Source: Jonesia quinghaiensis DSM 15701
GTDB lineage: Bacteria > Actinomycetota > Actinomycetes > Actinomycetales > Cellulomonadaceae
Assembly: GCF_000423205.1 (NCBI RefSeq)
Contig: NZ_AUHN01000004.1
Span: 248,001-312,000, forward strand
Reading direction: 5' to 3'
DNA: 64,000 nucleotides
Shown: one piece after another, positions 43,582-53,367 of the stretch
Layout: every line of letters begins with the position of its first letter
How positions within the stretch are numbered: the first letter of the stretch is position 1
The notes under the pieces: model-generated
What the model was told of the DNA's origin: nothing
Database searches by the model: none
Seen by the model: only the letters and a program-made list of their open reading frames with translations
Translations under genes and position numbers: made by a program

Positions 43582-44595
43582 ATGTCCACTGCCACAAGCA
43601 CTCACATTCAGTTGGCGTCACGCCCACAAGGCTGGCCTACCCCTGAGAACTTTTCCACCACTGTGGTGGAGTACGGCGATCTTGCCCCGGGTGAGGTTCG
43701 GGTCCGTAATGAGTTCATGTCGGTTGACCCGTATATGCGCGGGCGCATGAATGATGTGCGGTCGTATGTTCCCCCGTTCCAGTTGGGTGAAACCCTCACC
43801 GGTGGCGCTGTGGGCCGGGTTATTGAATCAGCTTCTGAAGCGCACCCTGTTGGCGCGGTTGTGTTGCACCAGTACGGGTGGCGCGACATCGTGCAAGAGG
43901 ACGGCGCAGGCTTCCGTGTGGTGGAGGAACTCCCCGGGCTGCCGCTGTCGTTGTACCTCGGCATGTTGGGTATGACCGGTCTGACCGCGTACGTGGGACT
44001 CACCGATATCGCTCCAGTGCACGAAGGGGACACTGTGTTCATTTCGGGTGCTGCTGGGGCTGTGGGAACAGCTGCCGGGCAGATCGCTCGTCTTCTTGGC
44101 GCAAAAACGGTGATTGGTTCTGCCGGGTCGCAGGAGAAGGTTGACTTGCTGACCAGCAAATATGGGTACGATGCTGCCCTGAACTACAAGGATTCCCCTA
44201 TCCGCCAGCAACTTGAGCAGGCTGCACCAGGCGGCATTGACGTGTTCTTTGACAACGTGGGTGGTGACCACTTGGAGGCTGCGTTGAACTCGTTTAACGA
44301 TGGTGGCCGGGCGGCGTTGTGTGGTGCGATTTCGACGTACAACACCCAGGAAAAGGTCGCTGGCCCAGACAACATGGTCAACATGATTTCTCGCGGTTTG
44401 ACGATGCGCGGGTTCACGTTGGGTGGTTACACGCACCGTGCCCCTGAGTTCACGCAGAAAATGACTGCGTGGTTCAGTGAGGGCAAGGTCGCGTATGACG
44501 AGACTGTTGTTGACGGTATTGACCACGCTGTTGACGCGTTTTTGTCGATGATGCGTGGCGGGAACATCGGGAAGATGGTTGTGCGACTGTCCTAG
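43582..44595 (+). CDS. Zinc-free NADPH-dependent MDR oxidoreductase (CurA/leukotriene reductase-like)
   Basis: 337 aa. No zinc ligands; NADPH motif AAGAVGTAAGQIARLLGA with IGSAGSQEKVD after the second strand. YMRGRMND and GMLGMTGLTAYVGL match curcumin/alkenal double-bond reductases. AAAGGAC before the ATG. Reduces alpha,beta-unsaturated carbonyl compounds with NADPH. Controlled by the divergent TetR. Confidence 0.9.
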   Translation: MSTATSTHIQLASRPQGWPTPENFSTTVVEYGDLAPGEVRVRNEFMSVDPYMRGRMNDVRSYVPPFQLGETLTGGAVGRVIESASEAHPVGAVVLHQYGWRDIVQEDGAGFRVVEELPGLPLSLYLGMLGMTGLTAYVGLTDIAPVHEGDTVFISGAAGAVGTAAGQIARLLGAKTVIGSAGSQEKVDLLTSKYGYDAALNYKDSPIRQQLEQAAPGGIDVFFDNVGGDHLEAALNSFNDGGRAALCGAISTYNTQEKVAGPDNMVNMISRGLTMRGFTLGGYTHRAPEFTQKMTAWFSEGKVAYDETVVDGIDHAVDAFLSMMRGGNIGKMVVRLS

Positions 44596-44657
44596 TTGTG
44601 TGACGGCCCGTGGTGGGCTGTTGTTGTGTTGGGGCACCCGTTGAGGGTGCTGTGTTG

Positions 44658-44691
44658 AGGGTGAGGCTGCTCCGCCAAGCGGCCTCACCCT
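44658..44691. terminator. Terminator hairpin between MDR gene and GH35
   Basis: Ten-base arms AGGGTGAGGC / GCCTCACCCT around a 14-base loop, between two convergent genes. Can serve both directions. Confidence 0.7.
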
Positions 44692-44704
44692 TGCTGTGTT
44701 TCGG

Positions 44705-46459
44705 TTAAAAGTCGGTGTGCCCGAGGTTTGGTCCGCTGGCGAATGTCACCTGGGGGCGGTGTGCGCCGTGGAGTTCAAACACGGTGATGCTGTTGGTGCC
44801 TGGGCGCAGAAGTTCGGCGGGCACAAAGAGGGTGTGTTGTGGGCCGCGCGCCCAGTACCTTCCCACGTTGAACCCGTTGACCCACACGTTGCCTTTACCC
44901 CAGGTGGTGGTGTCAAGGTACAGGTTTGTTGGCTGCGTGATAGTCACGTCACCGCGCAAAAACACTGGCCCGGCAATGGCGGTGTTGCTCGCAGGGATGG
45001 GTGTGAAAGCGGTTCGCCCCACCATGCCGAGGTCAAACGGTGTGGTGCGCCACCCGGTGAGGAGCTGCCCGTCAAGTTCAACCGGTCCAAGGCCTTTCCA
45101 CTCCCCAAGGCGTGGCCCATAGTTGACGCGCCCCTGGTCTTCAACAAGCACACGCAGAGTGCCGCGCGCATCTGCCGGTAAAGGAATGAACGTGTCGTGG
45201 TGGTCGCGGTAGGCGACCCCCACCTGGGTGGAGTCAAGGAATACGTGGGCAATGTCGCGCACGTCAGCGAAGTACAGTGCCGCCTCACCCTGAACATTAA
45301 TGTCCCGCTCGTACAGCAGGAACGCACCCGTGTGGTGCAGGTCCTCAAACGTTGCTGGTTGGTCAGTCACCACGGTGGTGTCAACGTCCAGGGGCATGTC
45401 CAACCACCCAGCCCGATGCGTCAGTTGCGCCACACCTTCAGCCACCTTGGGGCGGTGGTCAGGCACATCATCGGGGACTGGTGCGTACCGGGAAATGACG
45501 TCACGGAACGCCCAGTATTTCTCAGTGGGATAACCATCTTCGGCAAGAGGCGCATCGTAGTCGTAGCTGGTGATCAGCGGCTGGTACACGCCCTTGTCAT
45601 TCGCGCCGTTGGTGAAACCGTAGTTTGTGCCACCGTGGAACATGTAAATGTTCACTGACGCCCCCGCAGCCAACAGCGTGTTCAACGCTGTTGCGGACTC
45701 CTCCACACTGGTGGTGTGGTGGTGCGCGCCCCAATGGTCAAACCAGCCAATCCAAAACTCCGAACACATCAACGGTCCGGTGGGTTGGTGTTGACGCAAC
45801 CGGGCAAGGCGCTCCTCGATGCGCGACCCAAACGAGCCGGTCGTGTGCAGTTGCGGGAGGGTGCCGTTGGCGAGCATGTCATCCATGGGTTGGTCCACCG
45901 TCGTGAACGGCACCACAAACCCCAACTCTTCATACACCTGAACGAGGCGTTCCAAGTAGGCGCGGTCGTTGCCGTACGCGCCGTACTCGTTTTCCACCTG
46001 GAACAAAATGATCGGCCCACCATGAGTGACCTGGCGTGGTTCAAGGATGGGCGCTAACGCCGCCAAAAAACGTTCCACCTCAGCCATGTAACCGGGCTGC
46101 GAACTACGCAACTTAATACCCGGTTGGGCAGTCAACCACGCGGGCAACCCGCCGTTATCCCACTCGGCGCAAATATAAGGCCCCGGCCGCACAATGGCCC
46201 GCAACCCCTCCTCATGCACGATGTCGAGGAACCTCCCCAAATCCCGGTCCCCATCGGTGAGGAACACCTGTGGAGTGGGGGCGTGAAAGTTCCACGCCAC
46301 ATACGTCTCAATGGTGTTAAGACCCATCTGCCGCGCTTTCCGGATCCGGTCACGCCACGAGTCGGGGTGAACACGGAAATAGTGGATAGCGCCGGAGATG
46401 ATCTGGAACGGCTCACCATCAAGGGTGAAGTCGCGCTCACCGATCGCGAAGACTGACAT
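44705..46459 (-). CDS. GH35 beta-galactosidase, cytoplasmic
   Basis: 584 aa. TIM barrel about 1-320 with acid/base Glu in LFQVENEYGAYG and nucleophile Glu in MCSEFWIGWFDHWG; HGGTNYGFTNGAND and a C-terminal beta-sandwich (about 380-584) with the usual WVNGFNVGRYWARGPQ. No signal peptide, so it cleaves imported galactosides inside the cell. It follows the CUT1 binding protein gene by 90 bases on the same strand and is probably the last gene of the galactoside transport operon. Confidence 0.93.
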   Translation of the reverse strand: MSVFAIGERDFTLDGEPFQIISGAIHYFRVHPDSWRDRIRKARQMGLNTIETYVAWNFHAPTPQVFLTDGDRDLGRFLDIVHEEGLRAIVRPGPYICAEWDNGGLPAWLTAQPGIKLRSSQPGYMAEVERFLAALAPILEPRQVTHGGPIILFQVENEYGAYGNDRAYLERLVQVYEELGFVVPFTTVDQPMDDMLANGTLPQLHTTGSFGSRIEERLARLRQHQPTGPLMCSEFWIGWFDHWGAHHHTTSVEESATALNTLLAAGASVNIYMFHGGTNYGFTNGANDKGVYQPLITSYDYDAPLAEDGYPTEKYWAFRDVISRYAPVPDDVPDHRPKVAEGVAQLTHRAGWLDMPLDVDTTVVTDQPATFEDLHHTGAFLLYERDINVQGEAALYFADVRDIAHVFLDSTQVGVAYRDHHDTFIPLPADARGTLRVLVEDQGRVNYGPRLGEWKGLGPVELDGQLLTGWRTTPFDLGMVGRTAFTPIPASNTAIAGPVFLRGDVTITQPTNLYLDTTTWGKGNVWVNGFNVGRYWARGPQHTLFVPAELLRPGTNSITVFELHGAHRPQVTFASGPNLGHTDF

Positions 46460-46549
46460 GCGGGATGCTCCTGATTAAGGCGTGAACTGATCGGGCGTTA
46501 CGTCATGTGCGGCCGTGAAGTGAACCCAGTGGGAACCCTGGCGGGGTCC

Positions 46550-47899
46550 TTACTGGGCGCTCACCTCAAACCCTTGCTGCTCGCCGTAGCTGACAATGGC
46601 GTCCTGCCACTGCGACAGCCCAGCGTTAATGTCTGACTTGTTGGCGTAAGACTGGCCAACACTGTCAGCGAACACCGAGTTAGCGAACACCTGGAAAGGC
46701 AAGTACTGCCACCCTTCAACAACGTTGTTCGCAGCATCGGCAAGAACCTGGTTAACCTGCTGGCCACCGAAGTACTCCCACTCACGGTTCAACCACTGCT
46801 CGTCACTGAGCTCAGCAACCGTTGACGGGATACCATCCACCGTGTCGAGAGTGATTTTTTGACCCTCAGAACTTGCCGTCATGAACTCAAGGAACTCCTG
46901 GGCCACAACCTTGTTGTCGCTCTGCTCCAACACGGAGAACGCGCCACCACCGTTCTCAGCGGTCGTGGTGTCACCCTCGTTCCACACCGGCATCGGGGCT
47001 ACCCGCCAGTCACCAGCACCATCAGGGACACCAGACTCCAAGTTCCCAGCCATCCACGCACCAATAGTCAACGATGCGATAGACCCGTTGGACAACCCCT
47101 GATACCACTCGTCAGACCACGACGAAATAGGCGCCACCAGGTCGTTCTGAACAAGCTCATTCCAGGTGTTGGCCCACTTCATGGAACCTTCGTCCTGGAG
47201 ATTGACCGACACATTCGTGCCATCAATCTGGAAAGGTTGACCACCAGCCTGCCACATCATCGACGTAGCGAACCCGGCATCACCAGCATCATTAGTGATG
47301 TACAAATCGGGGTCAGCCTCATGGAGAGTTTTCGCTGCAGCAACGTACTCATCCCACGTGCCCGGAACCTCAACACCGTGCTCATCAAAAACGGCCTTGT
47401 TGTAGAACAGCGCCATAGGCCCGGTACCCCACGGCAAACCATAAATCGCATCGTTGACCACAACGTTGTTCCACGCAGCCGGAGTATACGAGCTCTCCAA
47501 CTCACCAGCGCCAAGGGCAGTGAGATCCGCCAAACCACCCGACAGCGCAAACTGCGGGATCGCGTAGTACTCCATTTGCGCTAAATCAGGGGCACCCGAA
47601 CTAGCGGTGATGGCGTTTTGGACCTTGGTGTAGTGGTCAGACCCCGTTCCCACATTGACCACCTCAACGTCAATGTTTGGGTACTTGGCCTCAAACGCGT
47701 CAGCAACAGGTTGAATAGCGGGATCCCACCCCCACACCAACAAACTGGACTCTTCGCTGAGAGCAGCTTCAGCATCGGCGGGAGAAGTCGTTTGAGCGGT
47801 GTCTTGAGAGTCACCACACGCGGCAACAGTGCCAGCGAGCAAGGCGGTGATGGCGGCGGCGCCAACAATCCGGCCTTTTTTAGCGGTAAACGCGAACAT
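46550..47899 (-). CDS. CUT1 sugar ABC transporter binding lipoprotein
   Basis: 449 aa, SBP_bac_1 type. Lipobox GTVAAC, then WGWDPAIQPVADAFEAKYPNIDVEVVNVG and SGVPDGAGDWRVAPMPVWNEGD. AGGAGA before the ATG. Order in operon: two permeases, this gene, GH35. Close paralogue of the orphan binding protein at 59565-60878: both carry VVNVGTG and SMMWQAGG. Probably binds beta-galactosides or galacto-oligosaccharides from arabinogalactan; this is inference. Confidence 0.92.
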   Translation of the reverse strand: MFAFTAKKGRIVGAAAITALLAGTVAACGDSQDTAQTTSPADAEAALSEESSLLVWGWDPAIQPVADAFEAKYPNIDVEVVNVGTGSDHYTKVQNAITASSGAPDLAQMEYYAIPQFALSGGLADLTALGAGELESSYTPAAWNNVVVNDAIYGLPWGTGPMALFYNKAVFDEHGVEVPGTWDEYVAAAKTLHEADPDLYITNDAGDAGFATSMMWQAGGQPFQIDGTNVSVNLQDEGSMKWANTWNELVQNDLVAPISSWSDEWYQGLSNGSIASLTIGAWMAGNLESGVPDGAGDWRVAPMPVWNEGDTTTAENGGGAFSVLEQSDNKVVAQEFLEFMTASSEGQKITLDTVDGIPSTVAELSDEQWLNREWEYFGGQQVNQVLADAANNVVEGWQYLPFQVFANSVFADSVGQSYANKSDINAGLSQWQDAIVSYGEQQGFEVSAQ

Positions 47900-47933
47900 A
47901 AATGTCTCCTGAAAGTGGGGGTACGGCGGGTTT

Positions 47934-48836
47934 TTACTGCTTGACAGAACCGGCGACTAGCCCGGACTGCCAGTAACGCTGGAGGTACAAGAAAATGGCG
48001 ATAATCGGAATGATGGCGAGCAATGAACCCGTGATCACCAGGTTGTAGATTGGTTCACCGCCAACTGTGGACGACTGCGCATTCCACTGGTTTAGCCCCA
48101 CCGTCAGCGGGTACCACTGCGGGTCACTCAACATGATCAGTGGCAAGAAGTAGTTGTTCCACGTCGCCACAATGGAGAACAGCAACACCGTGATTAACCC
48201 TGGTGTGAGCAGGCGGAACGCAATCGTAAAGAAGATGCGGAACTCACGGGCACCATCAAGGCGGGCAGCTTCCAACAGCGACGTTGGCACCGACTCCGAG
48301 GCGTAAATCCAAATGAGATACAACCCAAACGGGTTAATCAGGGAGGGCAAAATGACAGCCCACGGGGTGTTAGTGAGCCCAATTTGGCTGAACAACAAGA
48401 ACGTGGGGACAGCCAGCGCAGTGCCAGGGATCGACAATGACGCCAACACAAGAATGAACACTCCACGACGCCCTGGGAAGTTGAACTTCGCCAACGCATA
48501 CCCACCCAGCGCAGCCAACAAGGTTGCACCACCAGCACCAACCACCACATACAACGCGGTGTTCGCAAGCCAGCGAACAAACACCCCATCGTCGTAGGTC
48601 AACACTTTCGAAATGTTGTCAAACAGTGCGAACTCGCCAGAGAACCACAAGCCAAAACTGGAAAACAATGACTTTTGGGTTTTCGTGGAGTTCACCACGA
48701 GCCACGTCAACGGGAGCAGAATGTACCCGGCGATGAACAACATCAAGGCGAACAGCAGCGGCGAACGTTTAATTTTCGGGACACCCACAGAGGACAAAAC
48801 AGAGGTGTCTTTGCGGTAACGGGATAGGGCGGCCAT
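47934..48836 (-). CDS. CUT1 sugar ABC permease (MalG-type)
   Basis: 300 aa, six spans; EAA loop EAARLDGAREFRIFFTIAFRLLTPG near residue 200. Starts by one-base overlap with the upstream permease. C-terminus WQSGLVAGSVKQ is typical. No matching ATPase is in the operon; an MsiK-like shared ATPase elsewhere is expected. Confidence 0.93.
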   Translation of the reverse strand: MAALSRYRKDTSVLSSVGVPKIKRSPLLFALMLFIAGYILLPLTWLVVNSTKTQKSLFSSFGLWFSGEFALFDNISKVLTYDDGVFVRWLANTALYVVVGAGGATLLAALGGYALAKFNFPGRRGVFILVLASLSIPGTALAVPTFLLFSQIGLTNTPWAVILPSLINPFGLYLIWIYASESVPTSLLEAARLDGAREFRIFFTIAFRLLTPGLITVLLFSIVATWNNYFLPLIMLSDPQWYPLTVGLNQWNAQSSTVGGEPIYNLVITGSLLAIIPIIAIFLYLQRYWQSGLVAGSVKQ

Positions 48837-49768
48837 CAGCGCTCATCCTTTCGGGTGCCGAAGTGCTGGACAGAGTACGCCACGATCATCGTGAGCACAC
48901 CCATCACCAGTGCCACAGTCGCGGAATAGTTGTACTGCTGGCCACTAAAGGACAAGTTGTAGGCGTACATGTTGGGTGTGAAGAACGAAGAAATCGAGTT
49001 CGGCGCAAGGCCCTTCAACACGTTCGGTTCGTTGAAGAGTTGGAAGCTACCGATCACCGAGAACACCAGCGCAATCACCATAGAACCGCGCAACGCCGGG
49101 AGCTTGATGCTGCGGATCACCCACCACTGGTTAGCGCCATCAAGGTCAGCAGCCTCGTACAACTCCTCCGGGATAGTGCGCAACGTGGAGTAGAAAATCA
49201 ACATGTTGTACCCGGTGAAGGTCCACACCTGGATGTTCGCGATAGCCAGGAGAATCAAACTGCTCGTCAACGGTGAGGGGATACTCGCGTTGAGGAAGTC
49301 ATTGAGGTTCGCGACCAACCCGAAACGATCACCGAAAATGAAGCCCCACATCAAGGTGGCAACCACAGCTGGCACCGCGTACGGCATGAAAATAATGATG
49401 CGGAAGAAACCACTAGCCCGCAGTCGCGCCGAGTCAATGGCCAGCGCCGCACCGAGCGCCAAGAAAATCATGATCGGCACTTGAATCGCGAAGAACTTCA
49501 GAATCCTGACGACACCGTCCCAGAACTGCGGGTCATTCATCACCCGAATGTAGTTATCCATCCCCACAAACTGGGTGCCACCGATCAGTTTTGTGTCGTA
49601 CACGCTGAGGTATACGGAGTACAAAACCGGGGCGAGGAGAACAAACAAAAACACGATCATGAAGGGCGCCATAAAGCCCCAGCCGGTCCAGGACCGACGT
49701 GAACGCCGAATCACGGGCATACTAGATGCGGCGCCGGGGTGCGTCTCAACTTCTCTGGTGAGAGTCAC
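48836..49768 (-). CDS. CUT1 sugar ABC permease (MalF-type)
   Basis: About 310 aa. N-terminus SWTGWGFMAPFMIVFLFVLLAPVLYSVYLS; EAA loop ELYEAADLDGANQWWVIRSIKLPAL. GTG at 49768 with AGGTGG upstream is preferred; GTG at 49780 is an alternative. First gene of the operon; two LacI-type operators lie 40-90 bases upstream. Confidence 0.9.
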   Translation of the reverse strand: MTLTREVETHPGAASSMPVIRRSRRSWTGWGFMAPFMIVFLFVLLAPVLYSVYLSVYDTKLIGGTQFVGMDNYIRVMNDPQFWDGVVRILKFFAIQVPIMIFLALGAALAIDSARLRASGFFRIIIFMPYAVPAVVATLMWGFIFGDRFGLVANLNDFLNASIPSPLTSSLILLAIANIQVWTFTGYNMLIFYSTLRTIPEELYEAADLDGANQWWVIRSIKLPALRGSMVIALVFSVIGSFQLFNEPNVLKGLAPNSISSFFTPNMYAYNLSFSGQQYNYSATVALVMGVLTMIVAYSVQHFGTRKDER

Positions 49769-49806
49769 GGTGCGAACCACCTTATTCGCAGGAATAGAAA
49801 ACGTAG

Positions 49807-49822
49807 ATGTTTACGTCAACAT
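49807..49822. promoter_or_regulatory. LacI-type operator A of the galactoside operon
   Basis: ATGTTTACGTCAACAT, 16 bp, imperfect palindrome with central CG. Identical to the site at 61005-61020 and the exact reverse complement of 49841-49856. Confidence 0.85.
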
Positions 49823-49840
49823 CGACCGTCACACAGTAGC

Positions 49841-49856
49841 ATGTTGACGTAAACAT
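49841..49856. promoter_or_regulatory. LacI-type operator B of the galactoside operon
   Basis: ATGTTGACGTAAACAT, the reverse complement of operator A, 34 bp away centre to centre. Two spaced sites would allow looping or cooperative repression of the first permease gene. Confidence 0.85.
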
Positions 49857-49883
49857 TCGCCAGAGGTTCCCCGAAAAACAGAA

Positions 49884-49908
49884 AAACCCGCGCTTGCCAC
49901 GCGGGTTT
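49884..49908 (-). terminator. Rho-independent terminator after the OYE gene
   Basis: Nine-base arms AAACCCGCG / CGCGGGTTT with a seven-base loop; on the minus strand it is followed by TTTTCTGTTTTT. It lies 25 bases after the OYE stop and insulates it from the sugar operon. Confidence 0.85.
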
Positions 49909-49932
49909 CTCCGTTCAGTGCATCAACCACAA

Positions 49933-51042
49933 CTAGGCGGTAGGGAAACCCTGCGCCCGCTCATACTGCACCGGCCAATAATCCAACGTCACACCCAACT
50001 CATCAGCCGCACGAAGCGCAAAGTGCGGATCACGCAGCATGTGGCGGGCAAGCATCGTCGCATCAACAAGACCATCACGCAGGTAACCATCAGCTTGGCG
50101 CGCATCGGTAATCGCACCAACACCACTGACCTGCACCCCAGCCTCCTTCTTAATGTGCGCAGCATGCGGAATCTGGTACCCAGGCCCCGTAGCGATCGGA
50201 GCGCGAGCAACATTCCCGCCCGTCGACACATCAATAAGGTCAGCCCCAGCCGCCTTCAACAAACGCGACGTCACCGTCGCCTCCTCAAGGGTGTACCCGC
50301 CATCCACCCAATCCGTCGCAGAAATACGAACAAACAAAGGGACCTGCGGGTGGCGCGCACGGATCGCCTCAACGATCTCCACCGTCAACCGTGACCGGTT
50401 CTCCACCGAACCACCGTACTGATCGGTGCGCTGGTTAGAAATTGGCGAAAGGAACTCATGCAGCAAATAACCGTGCGCAGCATGAACCTCCAAAACGGTG
50501 AAACCGGCGCGCACCGAACGGTCAGCAGCGTTCGCAAAGTCTTCAATCACAGTCGCAATGTCCGCAGAAGTCATCTCACGCGGCACAGCTAACTGGCGGT
50601 CAACAGGGAGACCCGACTCGCTCCCAAAAGCCACAGCCGAGGGGCCAATAGTTTCCCACCCGCCCTCACCGACCGGAACTGACCCATTTTTCGTTGAAAA
50701 CGGGCCATACGTGGACGCCTTACGGCCCGCATGAGCGAGCTGAATAGCGGGCGATGCACCATGCTCCGCAATGAACGCGGCAATCGGCGCTAACGCTGCA
50801 GCCTGCTCATCAGACCAAATTCCCAAGTCACTCGGGGTGATGCGGCCTTGCGGTGACACCGCGGTTGCCTCAAGCATGACAAGGCCCGCACCGCCCGCAG
50901 CGAACTGGCCGTAATGCATGTGATGCCAAGGCGTAGGCAACCCGTCATCCTCGCTGGAATACTGGCACATCGGTGCCACCCAAACGCGGTTACGGATCGT
51001 GTGGTCATGGAAAACGATGGGATCAAAAAGTGTGCTGGTCAC
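49933..51042 (-). CDS. Old yellow enzyme family NADH:flavin oxidoreductase (YqjM-like)
   Basis: 369 aa from GTG 51042, where TSTLFDPI gives the usual OYE start; a frame to 51081 is an alternative and neither has a clear ribosome site. FMN-binding barrel: RVWVAPMCQYSSEDG-like start with the YqjM-class Cys, AIQLAHAGRKAS with the substrate His, HAAHGYLLHEFLSPISNQRTDQYGG, DVSTGGN. Reduces activated C=C bonds using NAD(P)H. Single gene with its own terminator. Confidence 0.88.
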   Translation of the reverse strand: MTSTLFDPIVFHDHTIRNRVWVAPMCQYSSEDDGLPTPWHHMHYGQFAAGGAGLVMLEATAVSPQGRITPSDLGIWSDEQAAALAPIAAFIAEHGASPAIQLAHAGRKASTYGPFSTKNGSVPVGEGGWETIGPSAVAFGSESGLPVDRQLAVPREMTSADIATVIEDFANAADRSVRAGFTVLEVHAAHGYLLHEFLSPISNQRTDQYGGSVENRSRLTVEIVEAIRARHPQVPLFVRISATDWVDGGYTLEEATVTSRLLKAAGADLIDVSTGGNVARAPIATGPGYQIPHAAHIKKEAGVQVSGVGAITDARQADGYLRDGLVDATMLARHMLRDPHFALRAADELGVTLDYWPVQYERAQGFPTA

Positions 51043-51238
51043 ACAGGGGGCAACAGCACCAGGCCGGTGCAGTATTCCCACCGGTCGCGCGTCCTGCCCG
51101 AATCAGATCCCTTCGCCCTGATACGCGACGTCCTCGCCTCCGCTTGGATTCCCCACCGTCATCCACGCCTCGCTGTCCTCACCGTCCGCCTACCCCTAAA
51201 CCCCACCCCGACCACTTCGCCTTCATGCGTGACCCCCA

Positions 51239-51940
51239 TTATGCCGATGCCCCAGCAAGCCACGCATCGAACACCTGCTGCCCCGCCGCCACCAAAGCGG
51301 GACCGTACTGGGCTGCATCACGCCGCAGCGCATCGGGAGAGATACCGTGAGTCGCCAACTCACCAGCATTCGCGATGATCCACCGGTCAATAGTGGTGGG
51401 GTCCACCTCCAAGTGAAACTGCAGGCCAAGGATATGATTGCCCACGCTGAACGCCTGATGTGGGAACCCAGGGGTGTGAGCGAGGAGATCGCCGCCCTCA
51501 GGGATGTGGAACTGATCGCCATGCCAGTGCAAAACCGGCGTATCAACCAATGGTGCCAGTACTGAATGTCGGCCAGCATCGGTCAATGTCAAAGGGCTGT
51601 AGCCAATTTCGACGCTGCCGGTGGGCTCAACTGTCGCACCCAATGCGTGGGCGATGAGTTGCGCACCAAGGCAAATCCCCATTGTTGGTGCACCTACCGC
51701 AAGACGGCGAGTAATCGCTTCAATTTCGTCGTTCAGGTAAGGGAAATCGCCTGTCTCATACACACCAATTGGGCCACCCAAGACCACGAGCAGGTCGGCG
51801 TCGAGCGCCTGCGGGGCAGCGATTCCGTGCACCGGCGTTTCGACCATGGTGATGGTGTATCCGTGGTCGCGGAGAACTGGCTGAAGAATACCGAGATCCT
51901 CAGCAAGGACATGCTGGATAACGAGGGCATTTTTGGTCAT
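51239..51940 (-). CDS. Class I glutamine amidotransferase-like protein
   Basis: 233 aa. Triad residues: Cys in MGICLGAQLIAHA, His and Glu in LQFHLEVDP. Belongs to the free-standing GuaA-N-like group (gamma-glutamyl hydrolase or glutamine amidotransferase), function not assigned. Start ATG 51940 with GAAAG upstream. Confidence 0.85.
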   Translation of the reverse strand: MTKNALVIQHVLAEDLGILQPVLRDHGYTITMVETPVHGIAAPQALDADLLVVLGGPIGVYETGDFPYLNDEIEAITRRLAVGAPTMGICLGAQLIAHALGATVEPTGSVEIGYSPLTLTDAGRHSVLAPLVDTPVLHWHGDQFHIPEGGDLLAHTPGFPHQAFSVGNHILGLQFHLEVDPTTIDRWIIANAGELATHGISPDALRRDAAQYGPALVAAGQQVFDAWLAGASA

Positions 51941-52363
51941 GGTTCATCTTTCCACAGACTCTGCGGAGCAACTGGCGCGGGTTTGCTAGCACCGCATAAT
52001 CACCGGTGAGTTCGTGGTTTTGAAGTGAGTTCGTGTGGTGCGAGTGCGATCTGAACGCTGCGGGTGTGATCGCGGTGGGCTCTCAGCAAGCGTCTCCCCT
52101 GCCCCCCTGTGTGGCATGTTTTGGTACTGAGTGTGCTGTCTAGGACATGCCACACGGTCCCAAAACATGCCACATGGCCTGAGCGGGGGATGGTGGAGGG
52201 GGGAGGGGGAACGTGAGGGCAGGGTGGGGCGTGGGATTGAGGCAGAAGGGGAAGCGAAAAGCAATGCGACACGATGCGGTGGTGGAGCATCGGCGCCAAT
52301 ACAGGCCACCGTAGTTGGCGTCACGGCCGATGCCGCAGGTGGCGTAAGCACCAAACAGGCCAG
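51941..52363. other. Intergenic region with palindromic repeat
   Basis: About 420 bases without a convincing gene. It contains the family 2 repeat copy A (52109-52175) and a purine-rich stretch (52187-52265, G and A dominated). Open frames here have no start signals or recognisable sequence. Confidence 0.5.
52109..52175. repeat. Palindromic intergenic repeat, family 2 copy A
   Basis: Outer arms GTGGCATGTTTTGG and CCAAAACATGCCAC flank a centre containing a second CATGCCACAC arm. A 44-base core (52123-52166) is identical to 58276-58319. Confidence 0.85.
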
Positions 52364-53353
52364 CTAGAGGGTGGCGCGTAGCCCCACGACGCACAGCCCG
52401 GTCAGACCACCAATGATGAGGAGGTTCACCCATTTGTTCTCAACCAAAATCGCCACGAATTCCCGAATCAACGCACTGGGCAGGAAGTACGTTGCCGTGG
52501 GGGCACCGTACACGTGGGCGGTGATGCCTAGTTTGCGGGTGAGCAGGGCGGTGCGGAACACGTGGTAGTTGTTGGTTACCACGGCCATGGGTTCGTCTGG
52601 TTCGGGGATGAGGAGCCTGGATTTGATGAGGTTTTCTTCGGTGTTTCGCGCTTGGTCTTCCACGATGATGTCGCCGGATGGCACGCCGTGTTCGGTGAGG
52701 TAGTCGCGCATCGCCACCCCTTCAGGCATGGGTTCATCGGGGCCTTGCCCCCCGGAGGGGATGATCACGGCTTCACCGGTAAGCGCCCGGAAGTCCGCGT
52801 ATTTTTCGATTCCCACGGTGAGTCTGGAAGCCAGCAGTGGGGTGACTTTCCCGTTGATCAGCCCTGACCCGAGGACCACAACGTATTTGGCAACAAATCG
52901 TTCAGGTACCGCAGTGTAGAGGAAGGAGTATGCCAGGTAGCTGGCAAACACGAACCCCAAGTATCCCAACAGCATGATGATCCACAGGCTGCCCCAGATC
53001 AGCCACGTGTTGTGTTGGGAAAGAATGTAGAACGGCAAAATGGGGGCAACAAGAATGAGTAACCCTAAGGGGATGGTGAGGAGGTTCGCGAGGCTCCTCC
53101 CTTCCCGCCGGATCATGGTGACCCCGTTGGCAATCAACACAACAGCTAACGCAGGGATGGACAGCAAAAATGCCACCCCAACGAGGGCGATGCCCACACC
53201 CACAATGGTGTTGTTTCCGCCTTGCGCGGTGATGGACAGCACGAGGAACGTGATGGCGAACCCCACGTAAATGGCGTTGCGCATCCGACGGCGGTCAGTG
53301 ACGAAGCCGTGGGCTGCTGCGGCAGCGAAAACGAGAGTGAGGATTACTTCCAC
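52364..53353 (-). CDS. DUF218 (YdcF/SanA/ElyC-like) membrane protein
   Basis: 329 aa. About four to five membrane spans in the first 145 residues, then the DUF218 domain: YVVVLGSGLINGKVTPLLASRL, PSGGQGPDEPMPE, EDQARNTEENL, and a C-terminal span. Such proteins are linked to envelope or undecaprenyl-lipid metabolism in other bacteria. Starts 14 bases after the response regulator stop, with no strong ribosome site, so it may be the last gene of that operon. Confidence 0.85.
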   Translation of the reverse strand: MEVILTLVFAAAAAHGFVTDRRRMRNAIYVGFAITFLVLSITAQGGNNTIVGVGIALVGVAFLLSIPALAVVLIANGVTMIRREGRSLANLLTIPLGLLILVAPILPFYILSQHNTWLIWGSLWIIMLLGYLGFVFASYLAYSFLYTAVPERFVAKYVVVLGSGLINGKVTPLLASRLTVGIEKYADFRALTGEAVIIPSGGQGPDEPMPEGVAMRDYLTEHGVPSGDIIVEDQARNTEENLIKSRLLIPEPDEPMAVVTNNYHVFRTALLTRKLGITAHVYGAPTATYFLPSALIREFVAILVENKWVNLLIIGGLTGLCVVGLRATL

Positions 53354-53367
53354 TGTTCAAGTGTGCC

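Noticed and set aside
52187..52363. Open frames in the intergenic region after the amidotransferase gene
   Set aside because: They consist of purine-rich low-complexity translation with no start signals.
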